From assembly GCA_947499125.1 (NCBI GenBank), contig CANMMP010000005.1, positions 186,001 to 250,000 on the forward strand: a stretch of DNA of 64,000 nt, in the 5' to 3' direction. The stretch is from an uncultured Pontibacter sp. GTDB lineage: Bacteria > Bacteroidota > Bacteroidia > Cytophagales > Hymenobacteraceae. Below the pieces are notes generated by a model. The model made no database searches. It was not told where the DNA came from and worked only from the letters and a program-made list of their open reading frames with translations. Both the position numbers and the translations under genes were made by a program. Below are positions 18,210 to 26,378 of the stretch, piece by piece (position 1 is the first letter of the stretch; every line of letters starts with the position of its first letter).

Positions 18210-18752
18210 TTAGCCCAGCTTATAGCTCTGCAAAATACTATAAACCGGGTGCGGCGAAGCCAACCGTGATTCCCATAAAGCAATTTCGGAAACAGGCAGC
18301 ATAATGGGCTCCCCGGGAAGTATAGCAGGCTTTAATATTAGTTTTGTGTTTTTACGATAGCGGGCAAGCGTTATGTGTGGTGTAGGTTTTAGCTTGTTCG
18401 GTTCGTCGGGTGCCAGCGTTGCTGCCAGTTTTTTACTGAGGCTGGTAAATTCCGGTTCTTCTTTAAAGCGGGCCCACACCAGTCGGGGGGAGTTAGGTTT
18501 TGGCCCTTGCTCAATGGCTGCTAACTGTAAGGTAAACGCTTCGCTTTGCTGGGCTATGGTTTTAACCTGTTGCTGTATAGTTTGCAGATCGGAGGTTGGT
18601 GCGTTACCTATAAAAAATAACGTCAGGTGTAGGTTTTGAGGGGGCATTTCTCGCAGGGTTTCATCTTTAAAACTATAAAGTTGGGCCTGCAACACCGGGC
18701 CAAGTGAATCGGGCAATGCAGCGGCCACAAATAACCTGATCGTACTTTCCAT
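18210..18752 (-). CDS. thpR: RNA 2',3'-cyclic phosphodiesterase (2H family)
   Basis: A 180-residue 2H phosphoesterase of the LigT/ThpR type, which opens 2',3'-cyclic phosphates on RNA ends. The two catalytic H-x-T/S motifs are HLTLFFIG (about residues 42-49) and HITLARYR (about 128-135). The N-terminal RLFVAAALP strand and the PKPNSPRLVWARF segment are typical. It is the first gene of the presumed operon with the CinA-domain and methyltransferase genes, separated from the former by 54 nt. Confidence 0.9.
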   Translation of the reverse strand: MESTIRLFVAAALPDSLGPVLQAQLYSFKDETLREMPPQNLHLTLFFIGNAPTSDLQTIQQQVKTIAQQSEAFTLQLAAIEQGPKPNSPRLVWARFKEEPEFTSLSKKLAATLAPDEPNKLKPTPHITLARYRKNTKLILKPAILPGEPIMLPVSEIALWESRLASPHPVYSILQSYKLG

Positions 18753-18840
18753 AAGTATAAGGTAGCTTGAGGTACTAAATATCCGTTAAAACTATACGCA
18801 GACGAATAACCCGCGTCTGCAAAAACGAGAACGTAGAAGC

Positions 18841-19560
18841 ATGATAAAGAATTTTTATAAGAAGCTTGCGGCAGGTGCTGCCCTTTTTACGGTTGAGCTC
18901 CTGTTTGTGTGGGTGCTGTTTATAGCCTGTGTGGTGGTTTTCTTTTACCTGAGCAGCCAGATAGCACAGGGCGATGAGGTAGGAATAGACGAAGCTGCTT
19001 TTGCTTTTGCTTCCAGTATTGCCAATCCCGGGCTGAATAATTTTATTGAAGGCATTACATTTTTTGCGTCGAGGCAGTTTTTAACCCCGGCGGCACTTCT
19101 GCTGGTGGCTTATTTTGTATTTGTCCGGAAACACCGCTGGTACTCGTTAAAAGTGCCGGTTGTAGCCCTGGGAAGTATAACCCTGAATGTTGTGCTGAAG
19201 TACTTTTTCGACAGGCCACGACCAATTTTGCCGTTGGTAGAAGCACACGGGCTTAGCTTCCCGAGCGGACACACAATGGTAGCGGCTTCTTTTTATGGGC
19301 TTATCATATACCTGATCTGGCATAACGTTAAAGTGCCCTGGCTACGGTATACCTTGGTGGCGCTACTGGTTGTGTTTGTGATATTTATAGGATTTAGTCG
19401 TATATACTTAAGGGTGCATTACGCTACCGATGTGCTGGCCGGGTTTGCCGCCGGGTTTATGTGGGTGGTTATCGGTATCTGGTTTTTAAGGCGCCTGGAG
19501 CGGTATTCGCGTAAAGAAATAACACCTGTTTTGATGGAAGAACCATCGAAAGGAGAATAA
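18841..19560 (+). CDS. PAP2-superfamily membrane phosphatase
   Basis: A 239-residue integral membrane phosphatase. The three PAP2 motifs are present: KYFFDRPRP (motif 1), PSGHTM (motif 2) and SRIYLRVHYATDVLAG (motif 3, catalytic His in VHYATD). Five to six membrane helices surround them. Members dephosphorylate phosphatidate, phosphatidylglycerophosphate or undecaprenyl pyrophosphate at the outer face of the inner membrane; which applies here is not clear. It lies alone upstream of tRNA-Leu and no terminator is evident between them. Confidence 0.92.
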   Translation: MIKNFYKKLAAGAALFTVELLFVWVLFIACVVVFFYLSSQIAQGDEVGIDEAAFAFASSIANPGLNNFIEGITFFASRQFLTPAALLLVAYFVFVRKHRWYSLKVPVVALGSITLNVVLKYFFDRPRPILPLVEAHGLSFPSGHTMVAASFYGLIIYLIWHNVKVPWLRYTLVALLVVFVIFIGFSRIYLRVHYATDVLAGFAAGFMWVVIGIWFLRRLERYSRKEITPVLMEEPSKGE

Positions 19561-19579
19561 ATATTTTTAATTACAAATA

Positions 19580-19609
19580 TTGCATTTACCAAAATCGTTC
19601 GTACATTTG
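19580..19609 (+). promoter_or_regulatory. Bacteroidota-type promoter of tRNA-Leu
   Basis: TTG at 19580-19582 and TACATTTG at 19602-19609 are separated by 19 nt, an excellent match to the Bacteroidota primary sigma factor consensus (TTG, 17-23 nt, TAnnTTTG). The predicted start of transcription is about 7 nt downstream, some 50 nt before the tRNA. Confidence 0.85.
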
Positions 19610-19667
19610 CAATCCCAATGAACGAGGGTTAAAGGGTTTTGGGGATGTTTATTTGATAGTGACCAAT

Positions 19668-19749
19668 GCGCACGTGGCGAAATTGGTAGACGTGCAGGTC
19701 TCAGAAGCCTGTGCCTTCGGGTGTGGGAGTTCGAGTCTCCCCGTGCGCA
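19668..19749 (+). tRNA. tRNA-Leu (anticodon CAG)
   Basis: An 82-nt tRNA. The acceptor arms GCGCACG and CGTGCGC pair perfectly, with discriminator A; the anticodon stem CAGGT/GCCTG encloses the 7-nt loop CTCAGAA with anticodon CAG; the long variable arm (TGCCTTCGGGTG) marks class II; and the T arm is GGGAG TTCGAGT CTCCC. CCA is not encoded. It decodes CUG leucine codons. Confidence 0.97.
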
Positions 19750-19759
19750 CATTATCTTA

Positions 19760-19802
19760 AAAAGCGAAAGCCGGTTCTTACAAAGGACCGGCTTTCGCTT
19801 TT
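19760..19802 (+). terminator. Rho-independent terminator of tRNA-Leu
   Basis: A 16-bp stem (AAAAGCGAAAGCCGGT / ACCGGCTTTCGCTTTT) with an 11-nt loop, running into T8. It begins 10 nt after the tRNA. Confidence 0.95.
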
Positions 19803-20065
19803 TTTATGCCTTATAGTTTCTGGTTGCAAAGTATAGTTCTATTGCCGCCGCTTATAGGTTTAATTAACTTAGCTGCGTCTTGTGCCGCTGTCGTGCTCCC
19901 TGGTTTTTAGGCCATAATTCTCCGGCTACTCATCTCTATAAACTTCACTTGCAATTTCCGGAGTTCGACTTTAACCAAGTGGGAACAAGTAATATATTAT
20001 TAATCTGATATAAAATTTTATTAGCCGGTAGAAGTGTGTATTTTTAAAGTAAGAACTTATTGCTG
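19803..20065. other. Intergenic region after tRNA-Leu
   Basis: No gene or strong signal is seen. The right half becomes AT-rich ahead of the secreted-protein gene. I found no duplicated tRNA 3' end, so there is no evidence of an integrated element using this tRNA. Confidence 0.5.
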
Positions 20066-20644
20066 ATGAAATTCACTTTAGTCTTATTTATACTTACACT
20101 ATTTTGCTTTACAAAAAGTAATGCACAAAATGTCTCTGTTCAGGAATTAAAGAATATTATAGTTGCCAAGCATAGTGTAAACCCTGATACAGTTGATTTT
20201 TATGATTTTATTATTGTAGATGGTGTGCCCTACTCACCTGATGATTTTGAAAACGGTATAGGAACAATAACAAGTGATAAGCTTAGGGTCTTCATGTTTG
20301 TTGAAATGTCCCAAGTGTTTCATCATAAGAAGTGTGATTGGCTTTTAGTAGCAGGCTCTGGAATAAATCAGAAAATGAAAGAGAAGAAATCCTTAGTTAA
20401 TAAATTAAAGGAAAGTATAAAAATCACCGCCTCCCAGTCTATAACTATAGTTGATGAAAGTTACGATAAGTGTATGGCAATTATAGTCGATGGTAAGGCT
20501 TTAGATGAGCAGGAGAGTATTCAGTTCATCAGTAAATTAAAAGTGAAAAATATAGCTCATATAGCTTTCTATAAAAATGCCAATCCGGATTTCTATGGTT
20601 ACAGAGCCAAAAATGGAATGATGGAAATATTTATGAAAGATTGA
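20066..20644 (+). CDS. Small secreted protein with TonB-plug-like segments
   Basis: A 192-residue exported protein; the signal peptide ends in KSNAQ near residue 21. A TTG codon lies two codons upstream, but ATG at 20066 gives a standard signal peptide. The segments IIVDGVPYSPDDFE and IIVDGKALDEQES, and especially the ending NPDFYGYRAKNGMMEIFMK, mimic the plug signature of TonB-dependent receptors (VDG..., YGxRAxNGxIxI) without any barrel. Function is unknown; it could bind the TonB machinery or be a derived plug. The gene is AT-rich compared with its neighbours and is 16 nt upstream of a lipoprotein gene. Confidence 0.75.
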   Translation: MKFTLVLFILTLFCFTKSNAQNVSVQELKNIIVAKHSVNPDTVDFYDFIIVDGVPYSPDDFENGIGTITSDKLRVFMFVEMSQVFHHKKCDWLLVAGSGINQKMKEKKSLVNKLKESIKITASQSITIVDESYDKCMAIIVDGKALDEQESIQFISKLKVKNIAHIAFYKNANPDFYGYRAKNGMMEIFMKD

Positions 20645-20660
20645 GCAGGAAGAGACAAAC

Positions 20661-21173
20661 ATGAAAAAGTGTCTGACATTTATAAGTTGGCTTATGTTGC
20701 TCTCATCTTGCAAAGAGAAAGAAGAAATAGATAACTCTTACCAATTCTATACTTTACAAGTCAGACCTAATTCAAAATTAAAGGTAACACCCCAGGTTAA
20801 TGTTGATAGCACTCAGAAGTCCTATGAATATGAAGTGATTAGTGGAAATAAAACTGTCTTTACATTAGCTTATTCGGTTGGAGATAGTACTTATGCTGAT
20901 GGAGGGAAAAGTGAAACTGTAGTTTTTGAAATAGATACGGCTGCAACTGAATTCAACATAGCAGGTGCCGACTTTAAGGACTACAATGGGCTTTATGAGA
21001 AAAGCTGTTTCTGTATAGATGAAGATGCCAATATGCCATCTATCATTACACAAGGCGAAGTATCAGGAATAAAGTTAAGCTCAAAAATATGGAAGGTGCG
21101 AGCTGAGATTGGTATGATTGATATAGAAGATACTGTCAGGGTTGACCAAAAGAAGATAATAAGCCTAAAATAG
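20661..21173 (+). CDS. Hypothetical lipoprotein
   Basis: A 170-residue protein with a type II signal peptide and lipobox LLSSC near residue 17. The mature part is polar and beta-rich (FYTLQVRPNSKLKVTPQ, YEYEVISGNKTVFTLAYSV, ETVVFEIDTAATEFNIAG) and carries two further Cys (KSCFCIDED). I do not recognise a family. It is AT-rich like the preceding gene, 16 nt behind it and 5 nt before the TPR metallopeptidase, so the three are probably cotranscribed. Confidence 0.75.
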   Translation: MKKCLTFISWLMLLSSCKEKEEIDNSYQFYTLQVRPNSKLKVTPQVNVDSTQKSYEYEVISGNKTVFTLAYSVGDSTYADGGKSETVVFEIDTAATEFNIAGADFKDYNGLYEKSCFCIDEDANMPSIITQGEVSGIKLSSKIWKVRAEIGMIDIEDTVRVDQKKIISLK

Positions 21174-21178
21174 CATTC

Positions 21179-24040
21179 ATGTTAACAAACTATAAATCCA
21201 TACTTCTCCTCTCTATCAGCATTGCTTTTGCACTGCCAGCACTCGCCCAGCACCCCGACGATTTAACAGCTGTCCGGGAAAAGCTGCAGCAGGAGAGGCA
21301 AGATGCGAAGACAGCAACTGTAGCACCAGCCGAAAAAGCAGAAAGATTGCTGGAACTGGGTCTGTGGGAAAATGCGGAGCAAACTATAAGATCAGCAAAA
21401 GAGACTGTTCCGGTTATACTTGCCAAAGCAAAGCTGGCTATAGTTAATAACGAATTTGAGCAGGCAGAAAAGCTGGTAACGCAGGCCCTGAAACTACAAC
21501 CCGAATCTGCGGATGCACTGCTGCTGCAAAGCAAGCTACAGGTGCAGGCCTGGGAACTGGAGAAAGCAAAAGCTACTGCCAACAAGATATTGGCCAAAGC
21601 CCCGAAGCACGAAGCTGCAACGATACAGATCGGCCGGATTTTGATGCTGCAGAAAAAGCACGACCAGGCACTGAAGAAAGCGAAACAGGTACAACAGCTC
21701 AATCCGAAAAACGCCGATGCGTATTTGCTGGAGTCGGATGTGCACTTCTGGAACCAGAAGCCCGAACTGGCCGAAAAACCGCTTATCACCAGCCTTACCT
21801 TAAACCAGTTTAACCCCGATGCCCGCTTCAACTATGGCTATGCGATATGGCGGCGCGTGGATGCTACCCAGCTAAACAACATGGCTGCGCAATGGGAACT
21901 GGCATTGGAACTGAATCCGCTGCATTATGTAACACACTGGCACTGGGGCAACGGCCACACCAACCTGACTTACGCCGATTACGCCCAACCCGAAGACGAT
22001 ATAGTAAGAAAAGAGCTACAGAAAGTTGACGGATTGATAGCCCGGAATAAGCTACAAGATGCCCTCGTAAAGGCTTCAGAAGTACAAAGACAGTATCCGC
22101 AATCGGTATTGCCGGCTATGCTGCGCGGTTCTGTATTTTATATGGCTTTTGATATGGATCGTGCCCAGCGGCTGGATTCTGCCCAAGCTATCTTTCAGAA
22201 AATCTTGAAACGCAAAAAACACTATGGCCCGGCACACAATGCCCTGGCTGCGGTCATCAAGCAAAAACAACTACCATACCTGCACAACTACGATTCGCTA
22301 CAACAGGTTATCCAAAGTACAACTATAAAAGACCCTGTAAATTTTGCGCGTGTATTCCCGGATGTAACCTATTACCCCGGCAACGAAGTGCAGAAAATGG
22401 TGTGGTCGCAACTATACGAGAGCATTGTATACTTCCCGTTCCTGAGCAGGCAAAACGAAAAGTTCGTGATTCCGCCGTTGCACCACGACCTGGCAATGGC
22501 CATGAACTCGCCATACTTCCGGCAGGCCACAACTTTTGATAACCGCCAGTGGATGGACATACGCGGTGTAGGAAGCGGAGCGGCTGCTATTGAATATGTG
22601 GTGCGTGGCTCGTACCTGGAGCGTAACGTAGTGCTGCACGAATATGTGCACCAGTTTCATGGGAGGGTGTTTACCGATGCTGAGAACCGCGAAGTGCGCC
22701 GCCTGTACCAGAACGCCATGAAGGAGAACCGGACCCTGGATTATTATTCTGCGAACAACGAGCACGAGTATTTGGCGCAAACTTACCCGGCCTATTTCGA
22801 GCCTGTAAAAGTGCACCCACTCAACCATAAATCCATTAACACCACCGCCGACCTCAAAGCCAAAGACCCGGATCTTTATACTTTCCTGGACGGATTGGTG
22901 AAACGCCAGAAAGCTTACCTGGCAGGAGATAAACAGGCCATGGCCAGCAACTGGGCCGAAGTATACCTGAACTTGTCGGAGCGGGAACTGGCACGTCGTA
23001 ACTATAACCGGGCCTATGCACTGCTCGATACAGCCCTGACCTGGGATGCCAGCTATCAGCCTGCATTAATCTCTTTTGCCGGCGTAAAACGGGAGCAGAA
23101 CAAGTATAACGATGCCGAGAGGTGGCTGAATAAAGCACAAAGTATAAACCCAAGCTACGCACCGGTATATGTGGCCAAAGCCGAACTGCTGGAAGCCATG
23201 CGTCGCGATGGAAAACTGGAAGCCACCGAAGCTTTAAAACAACAAGCAGAACTATACCGCAAGGCCCTGGAACTGGAAGATGACCTGATGACGCGCGCTG
23301 GTGTAAGTATGGCCTTTGCTAAACTATACGCCTCGTATGGTCAGGTGCCGGAAGCCATCATTTTAAGCGAAAGCTATGTTAAAGATGCCTCTACCGTATC
23401 GACGTACCTGCGTGATCGCCGCGACGAAGCCCTTGCTTATGCGCATTGGCTGAAAGGCACTACAGGCAAAGCACCGGAAAGTGAAAAGGAGCTGGCAAGG
23501 CTGGTGTCTCTTAAACCACAGAACTATGAACTTCGCCAGCAATATGCCGATGTGCTGGCGGCCCAGGGCAACTATAGAAAAGCATACAACACCCTGCATG
23601 AGGCCCAGCGAATTTTAGCTGCCAGTGGCACACCGCGTGCGTCTTATATGCTGCGGATGGCTGATTACCAATTAGCTTTAGGGTTAACTGACTCGGCTAA
23701 AATTACCTTACAACCGCTTTTAAACAGCAAGCAACGTGCGAACGGCGATGTTTATAAACTAATAACACTGCTGGCCCGCTTTGGCGAGACTGATAAAGCT
23801 ACCGAAATGCTGCGCCAGCAAACGCGTCCCGAAACATCGGCAGAAGCCGCAGCCCGTTTAACCGCAGTTGGCGTACTTTGGGAAGAGTTGCAAAAGCCTA
23901 AAATGGCCCTAAAATCTTATAAAGCGGCACTACGCGAAAACGAATTTCAGTATGAAGCCCGTGTGTTGCTGGCCGACCTACTCAGGAGCCGTGGCAAAGA
24001 AAAACAGGCCGATGCTATACTTGCCGAAACAGGGATTTAA
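21179..24040 (+). CDS. Secreted TPR protein with a gluzincin-type metallopeptidase domain
   Basis: A 953-residue exported protein; the signal peptide ends in LPALAQ near residue 24. TPR repeats fill about residues 50-290 and 590-950 (for example AKANKILAKAPKHEAATIQIG and NRAYALLDTALTWD). Between them, an HExxH zinc motif is present at H487-E-Y-V-H491, followed about 45 residues later by NNEHEYLAQTYPAYF, which could supply the third (Glu) ligand as in gluzincins. This suggests a periplasmic or surface peptidase embedded in TPR scaffolds; the substrate is unknown. It starts 5 nt after the lipoprotein gene and precedes the histidine phosphatase gene by 31 nt. Confidence 0.85.
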   Translation: MLTNYKSILLLSISIAFALPALAQHPDDLTAVREKLQQERQDAKTATVAPAEKAERLLELGLWENAEQTIRSAKETVPVILAKAKLAIVNNEFEQAEKLVTQALKLQPESADALLLQSKLQVQAWELEKAKATANKILAKAPKHEAATIQIGRILMLQKKHDQALKKAKQVQQLNPKNADAYLLESDVHFWNQKPELAEKPLITSLTLNQFNPDARFNYGYAIWRRVDATQLNNMAAQWELALELNPLHYVTHWHWGNGHTNLTYADYAQPEDDIVRKELQKVDGLIARNKLQDALVKASEVQRQYPQSVLPAMLRGSVFYMAFDMDRAQRLDSAQAIFQKILKRKKHYGPAHNALAAVIKQKQLPYLHNYDSLQQVIQSTTIKDPVNFARVFPDVTYYPGNEVQKMVWSQLYESIVYFPFLSRQNEKFVIPPLHHDLAMAMNSPYFRQATTFDNRQWMDIRGVGSGAAAIEYVVRGSYLERNVVLHEYVHQFHGRVFTDAENREVRRLYQNAMKENRTLDYYSANNEHEYLAQTYPAYFEPVKVHPLNHKSINTTADLKAKDPDLYTFLDGLVKRQKAYLAGDKQAMASNWAEVYLNLSERELARRNYNRAYALLDTALTWDASYQPALISFAGVKREQNKYNDAERWLNKAQSINPSYAPVYVAKAELLEAMRRDGKLEATEALKQQAELYRKALELEDDLMTRAGVSMAFAKLYASYGQVPEAIILSESYVKDASTVSTYLRDRRDEALAYAHWLKGTTGKAPESEKELARLVSLKPQNYELRQQYADVLAAQGNYRKAYNTLHEAQRILAASGTPRASYMLRMADYQLALGLTDSAKITLQPLLNSKQRANGDVYKLITLLARFGETDKATEMLRQQTRPETSAEAAARLTAVGVLWEELQKPKMALKSYKAALRENEFQYEARVLLADLLRSRGKEKQADAILAETGI

Positions 24041-24071
24041 ACTATAAACTAAACAAATAACCACTTTACAA

Positions 24072-24623
24072 ATGAAACTACACCATTACTTCAGGTTTAT
24101 ACTTGTGTTGGTAGCAGGTATATTGTTATCGTGCCAAATGGCACCACAGCAGTCATCGGACGCTAAAACCGAAACTACTATTTTTGTAGTGCGCCACGCC
24201 GAAAAAGCTGATGCAGACCCAACAGACCAGGATCCGGCCCTGGCACCGGAAGGCGAAGTAAGAGCACAGGAATTGGTAAAGTATATGAAAGGGAAGAAGA
24301 TCGATGCTATTTTCTCAACGCCTTATAAGCGGACACAAAGTACCGTGCAGCCTTTAGCTGAGCAAAATGGCCTTACCGTGCAAACCTATAACCCAAAAGA
24401 TAATGCTGCTCTTAAGGCTCAGGTAATGCAGAACTATACCGGTAAAACGGTTGTAATTGCAGGTCACTCTAATACCATACTACCTATCGTGGAAGCTTTT
24501 GGCGCTACAAAGCCTTTCGATGCGGTAGCTGATAGCAAGTATGATCATATATTTAAAATAACCATATCAGAAGATGGCACTGCTACAATAGAGCCTGCTA
24601 CCTACGGAGCCGCTACAAACTAA
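24072..24623 (+). CDS. Histidine phosphatase family lipoprotein
   Basis: A 183-residue exported member of the phosphoglycerate-mutase-like superfamily. The lipobox is LLSC near residue 21. Catalytic features are the RHAEK motif (phospho-accepting His), STPYKRTQST (second Arg) and the late AGHSNT (second His). The domain is short, as in SixA-like proteins. Its location is the periplasm or outer membrane; the substrate is not predictable. It is the last gene of the 20-24.6 kb group, followed by a terminator. Confidence 0.9.
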   Translation: MKLHHYFRFILVLVAGILLSCQMAPQQSSDAKTETTIFVVRHAEKADADPTDQDPALAPEGEVRAQELVKYMKGKKIDAIFSTPYKRTQSTVQPLAEQNGLTVQTYNPKDNAALKAQVMQNYTGKTVVIAGHSNTILPIVEAFGATKPFDAVADSKYDHIFKITISEDGTATIEPATYGAATN

Positions 24624-24645
24624 TAACAGAGGAACTATTGGTGAG

Positions 24646-24680
24646 AGCCCTTTGCTGGAAAGTAAAGGGCTTTTGTTTTT
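24646..24680 (+). terminator. Terminator of the histidine phosphatase gene
   Basis: Stem AGCCCTTT / AAAGGGCT with a 10-nt loop, followed by TTTTGTTTTT. It lies 22 nt after the stop. Confidence 0.85.
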
Positions 24681-25132
24681 CAGGATGCCTGGGTAGGGCT
24701 TTCTTCCCGTACCACGTAAGCGTCAGCGAGTTTGTTGTGCAGGTATCGGTTGCCCGTTAGCGACAGCCCTCTTACAAAACGGAGCAGCAGAATAACTAGC
24801 GATATAGGTCGCAGGAAATAACGGATGCTGGCGCTTTTAAAGGAAACCCGCTCGTTGTAGCTGTTCGTTACTTTTATACTTGTCAGGTATTTTCCCAGTG
24901 TGGCTTTTAATTCACTCGACTCAGCTCCTGCAAAGTATAACCAGCCTAACAAAATATAGATCAGTATCTCAGGTTTCCATAAAAAGGTGGCTTCGTTACT
25001 GCTGATGGTATAATAATCGGCGATGGCAGCAACTACAAGTATAAGCCCGGCATCTATCAGTAAAGCTAAGGTGCGCACTGGCAAAGAAGCAGGCGAGAGC
25101 CGGGTGCCCGAATTTACATGGTAAACCTGCAT
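24680..25132 (-). CDS. RDD family membrane protein
   Basis: A 150-residue inner membrane protein with three hydrophobic helices. The RDD signature is represented by LPVRTLALLIDAGLI at the N-terminal end of helix 1 and by the later ATLGKYLTSIKVTN segment, as in the RDD family; the R-D-D triad is R20, D28 and a changed third position (a Ser/Asn region), so it is a divergent member. Function of the family is mostly unknown (proposed transport). It overlaps the end of the terminator of the convergent phosphatase gene. Confidence 0.82.
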   Translation of the reverse strand: MQVYHVNSGTRLSPASLPVRTLALLIDAGLILVVAAIADYYTISSNEATFLWKPEILIYILLGWLYFAGAESSELKATLGKYLTSIKVTNSYNERVSFKSASIRYFLRPISLVILLLRFVRGLSLTGNRYLHNKLADAYVVREESPTQAS

Positions 25133-25215
25133 TATTTTATAGTATAGAAGGTCCGCGTTATGGTTTTTGTATACTATAAAACTTTAAACAAGTTGGGTTA
25201 TGGTTAGTTGAAATA

Positions 25216-25710
25216 TTAAAAAATAGGGAGTTGAGTGGCTGGTTGCCTGATGCCTTCGTGCTGTAAAAGCCATTTTTTCCGCCATAAACCGCCCGAGTAA
25301 CCAGTCAGGCTGCCGTCGCTGCCAATTACACGATGGCAGGGCACAATAAGACAGATCGGATTTTTACCGTTTGCAGCTCCAACCGCCCGAATCGCTTTTT
25401 CGCCGGATACAGCTTTTGCCACTGCCATATACGAAACTGTTTTCCCGAAAGGTATAGTGCTCAGGTTTTGCCATACTTTTTGCTGAAATTCAGTGCCCTC
25501 CGGCTGCATCGGAATATCAAACTGCCTGCGCGTGCCGGTAAAATATTCGTCGAGCTGCACTATAGTTTGCTTTAAAATCACAGGTTGCTCCGGGGTTGTA
25601 GGATAGGGTATATCCGAGAACAGGCATGACACCAGGTGGGTCTCTGTAGTAGTTAGGTTCAGGTAACCGATCGGTGTGTGGTAACTGCAGGTATAAAAAG
25701 TAGCAAGCAT
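25216..25710 (-). CDS. ogt: Methylated-DNA--protein-cysteine methyltransferase
   Basis: A 164-residue O6-alkylguanine-DNA alkyltransferase. The active-site motif PCHRVIG contains acceptor C125; the helix-turn-helix is represented by FQQKVWQNLSTIPFGKTVSY and the asparagine hinge by AIRAVGAANGKNP. The frame is open up to a TTG at 25773, but ATG at 25710 gives the normal N-terminus (MLATFYTCSYHTPIG) and is preferred. It repairs O6-methylguanine and O4-methylthymine by suicidal transfer. It is monocistronic and is followed by no obvious terminator. Confidence 0.93.
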   Translation of the reverse strand: MLATFYTCSYHTPIGYLNLTTTETHLVSCLFSDIPYPTTPEQPVILKQTIVQLDEYFTGTRRQFDIPMQPEGTEFQQKVWQNLSTIPFGKTVSYMAVAKAVSGEKAIRAVGAANGKNPICLIVPCHRVIGSDGSLTGYSGGLWRKKWLLQHEGIRQPATQLPIF

Positions 25711-25790
25711 AGTTAAATGTACGGAAATGGTGGGTATGGTGCAATTTATAGTTGCAGGAAGTACAGCAGTCAATAAAACAAGAAAATTTC

Positions 25791-25905
25791 GTATTCAGAA
25801 TTTTACTTATTACCGTCTACTTCTTCGTAATCAACATCGGTTACGCCGCCATCGTTAGCAGCTTATCCCTGCGGACCGCCAGTCTGATTATTTTTACCAT
25901 CACTG
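25791..25905 (-). pseudogene. Decayed second copy of the dnaK 3' end
   Basis: Plus-strand bases 25791-25860 align with 28591-28666 at the dnaK 3' end: 20 bases with two differences, a 6-nt gap, then 50 bases with two differences; similarity then fades to about 25905. On the minus strand it reads GGPQG, stop, [19 protein letters not shown], stop, i.e. the conserved DnaK tail with an internal stop and two fewer codons. No promoter or start is present. It lies just upstream of ogt on the same strand as dnaK. It marks one edge of a 2.8 kb segment whose other edge is the real dnaK end. Confidence 0.85.
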
Positions 25906-26378
25906 CTTTTGAACCGAAAATCTTTAATAGTTCAGATGAGTTGATGTAAATAGAAATTTCTTCAGAACTAAAGCCTATTTTGGAGTACTTTCTTTGCTAT
26001 ATACTTCGCCATATTCTTATCGCCTATCTTGTTATGCTGGTTTATGGAATACAGCCACTTTGTTTTGCCCTAAATTAAAATGTTACTTTTTGATATAAAC
26101 ATTCCTTTTAGAAAGTATAGTATTAGTTTACTTTGGTAGTAGTATAAAAATGCATGATGAAGGAGGCGAAGGAGATTTAAAGATAAAATTATTCCTTGGG
26201 TGACCTCTACATTAAACTGAGACAGCTACAATTTACTCTTACATAGCTGTTCATACTTTTATAAACCAACATACATTTTATACCATAGTCTTGATTTTAA
26301 TATTAATTAAACGAGTAATAGCTTATTGCTGCTCATAGTTCACACAAAAATTAATGTTTAACTTTAATTGACTATTTA
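25906..26378. other. AT-rich intergenic region
   Basis: No supported gene. The base composition is clearly richer in A+T than the flanking housekeeping genes. It separates the dnaK remnant from the accessory lipoprotein gene and must hold that gene's promoter; no convincing TAnnTTTG element was found. Confidence 0.5.

Noticed and set aside
19668-21179. Genomic island inserted at tRNA-Leu
   Set aside because: The following two genes are AT-rich, but no duplicated tRNA 3' end and no integrase were found.
25752-25949. Plus-strand frame of 65 codons over the dnaK remnant
   Set aside because: It is the complement of a decayed copy of the dnaK 3' end and has no independent support.
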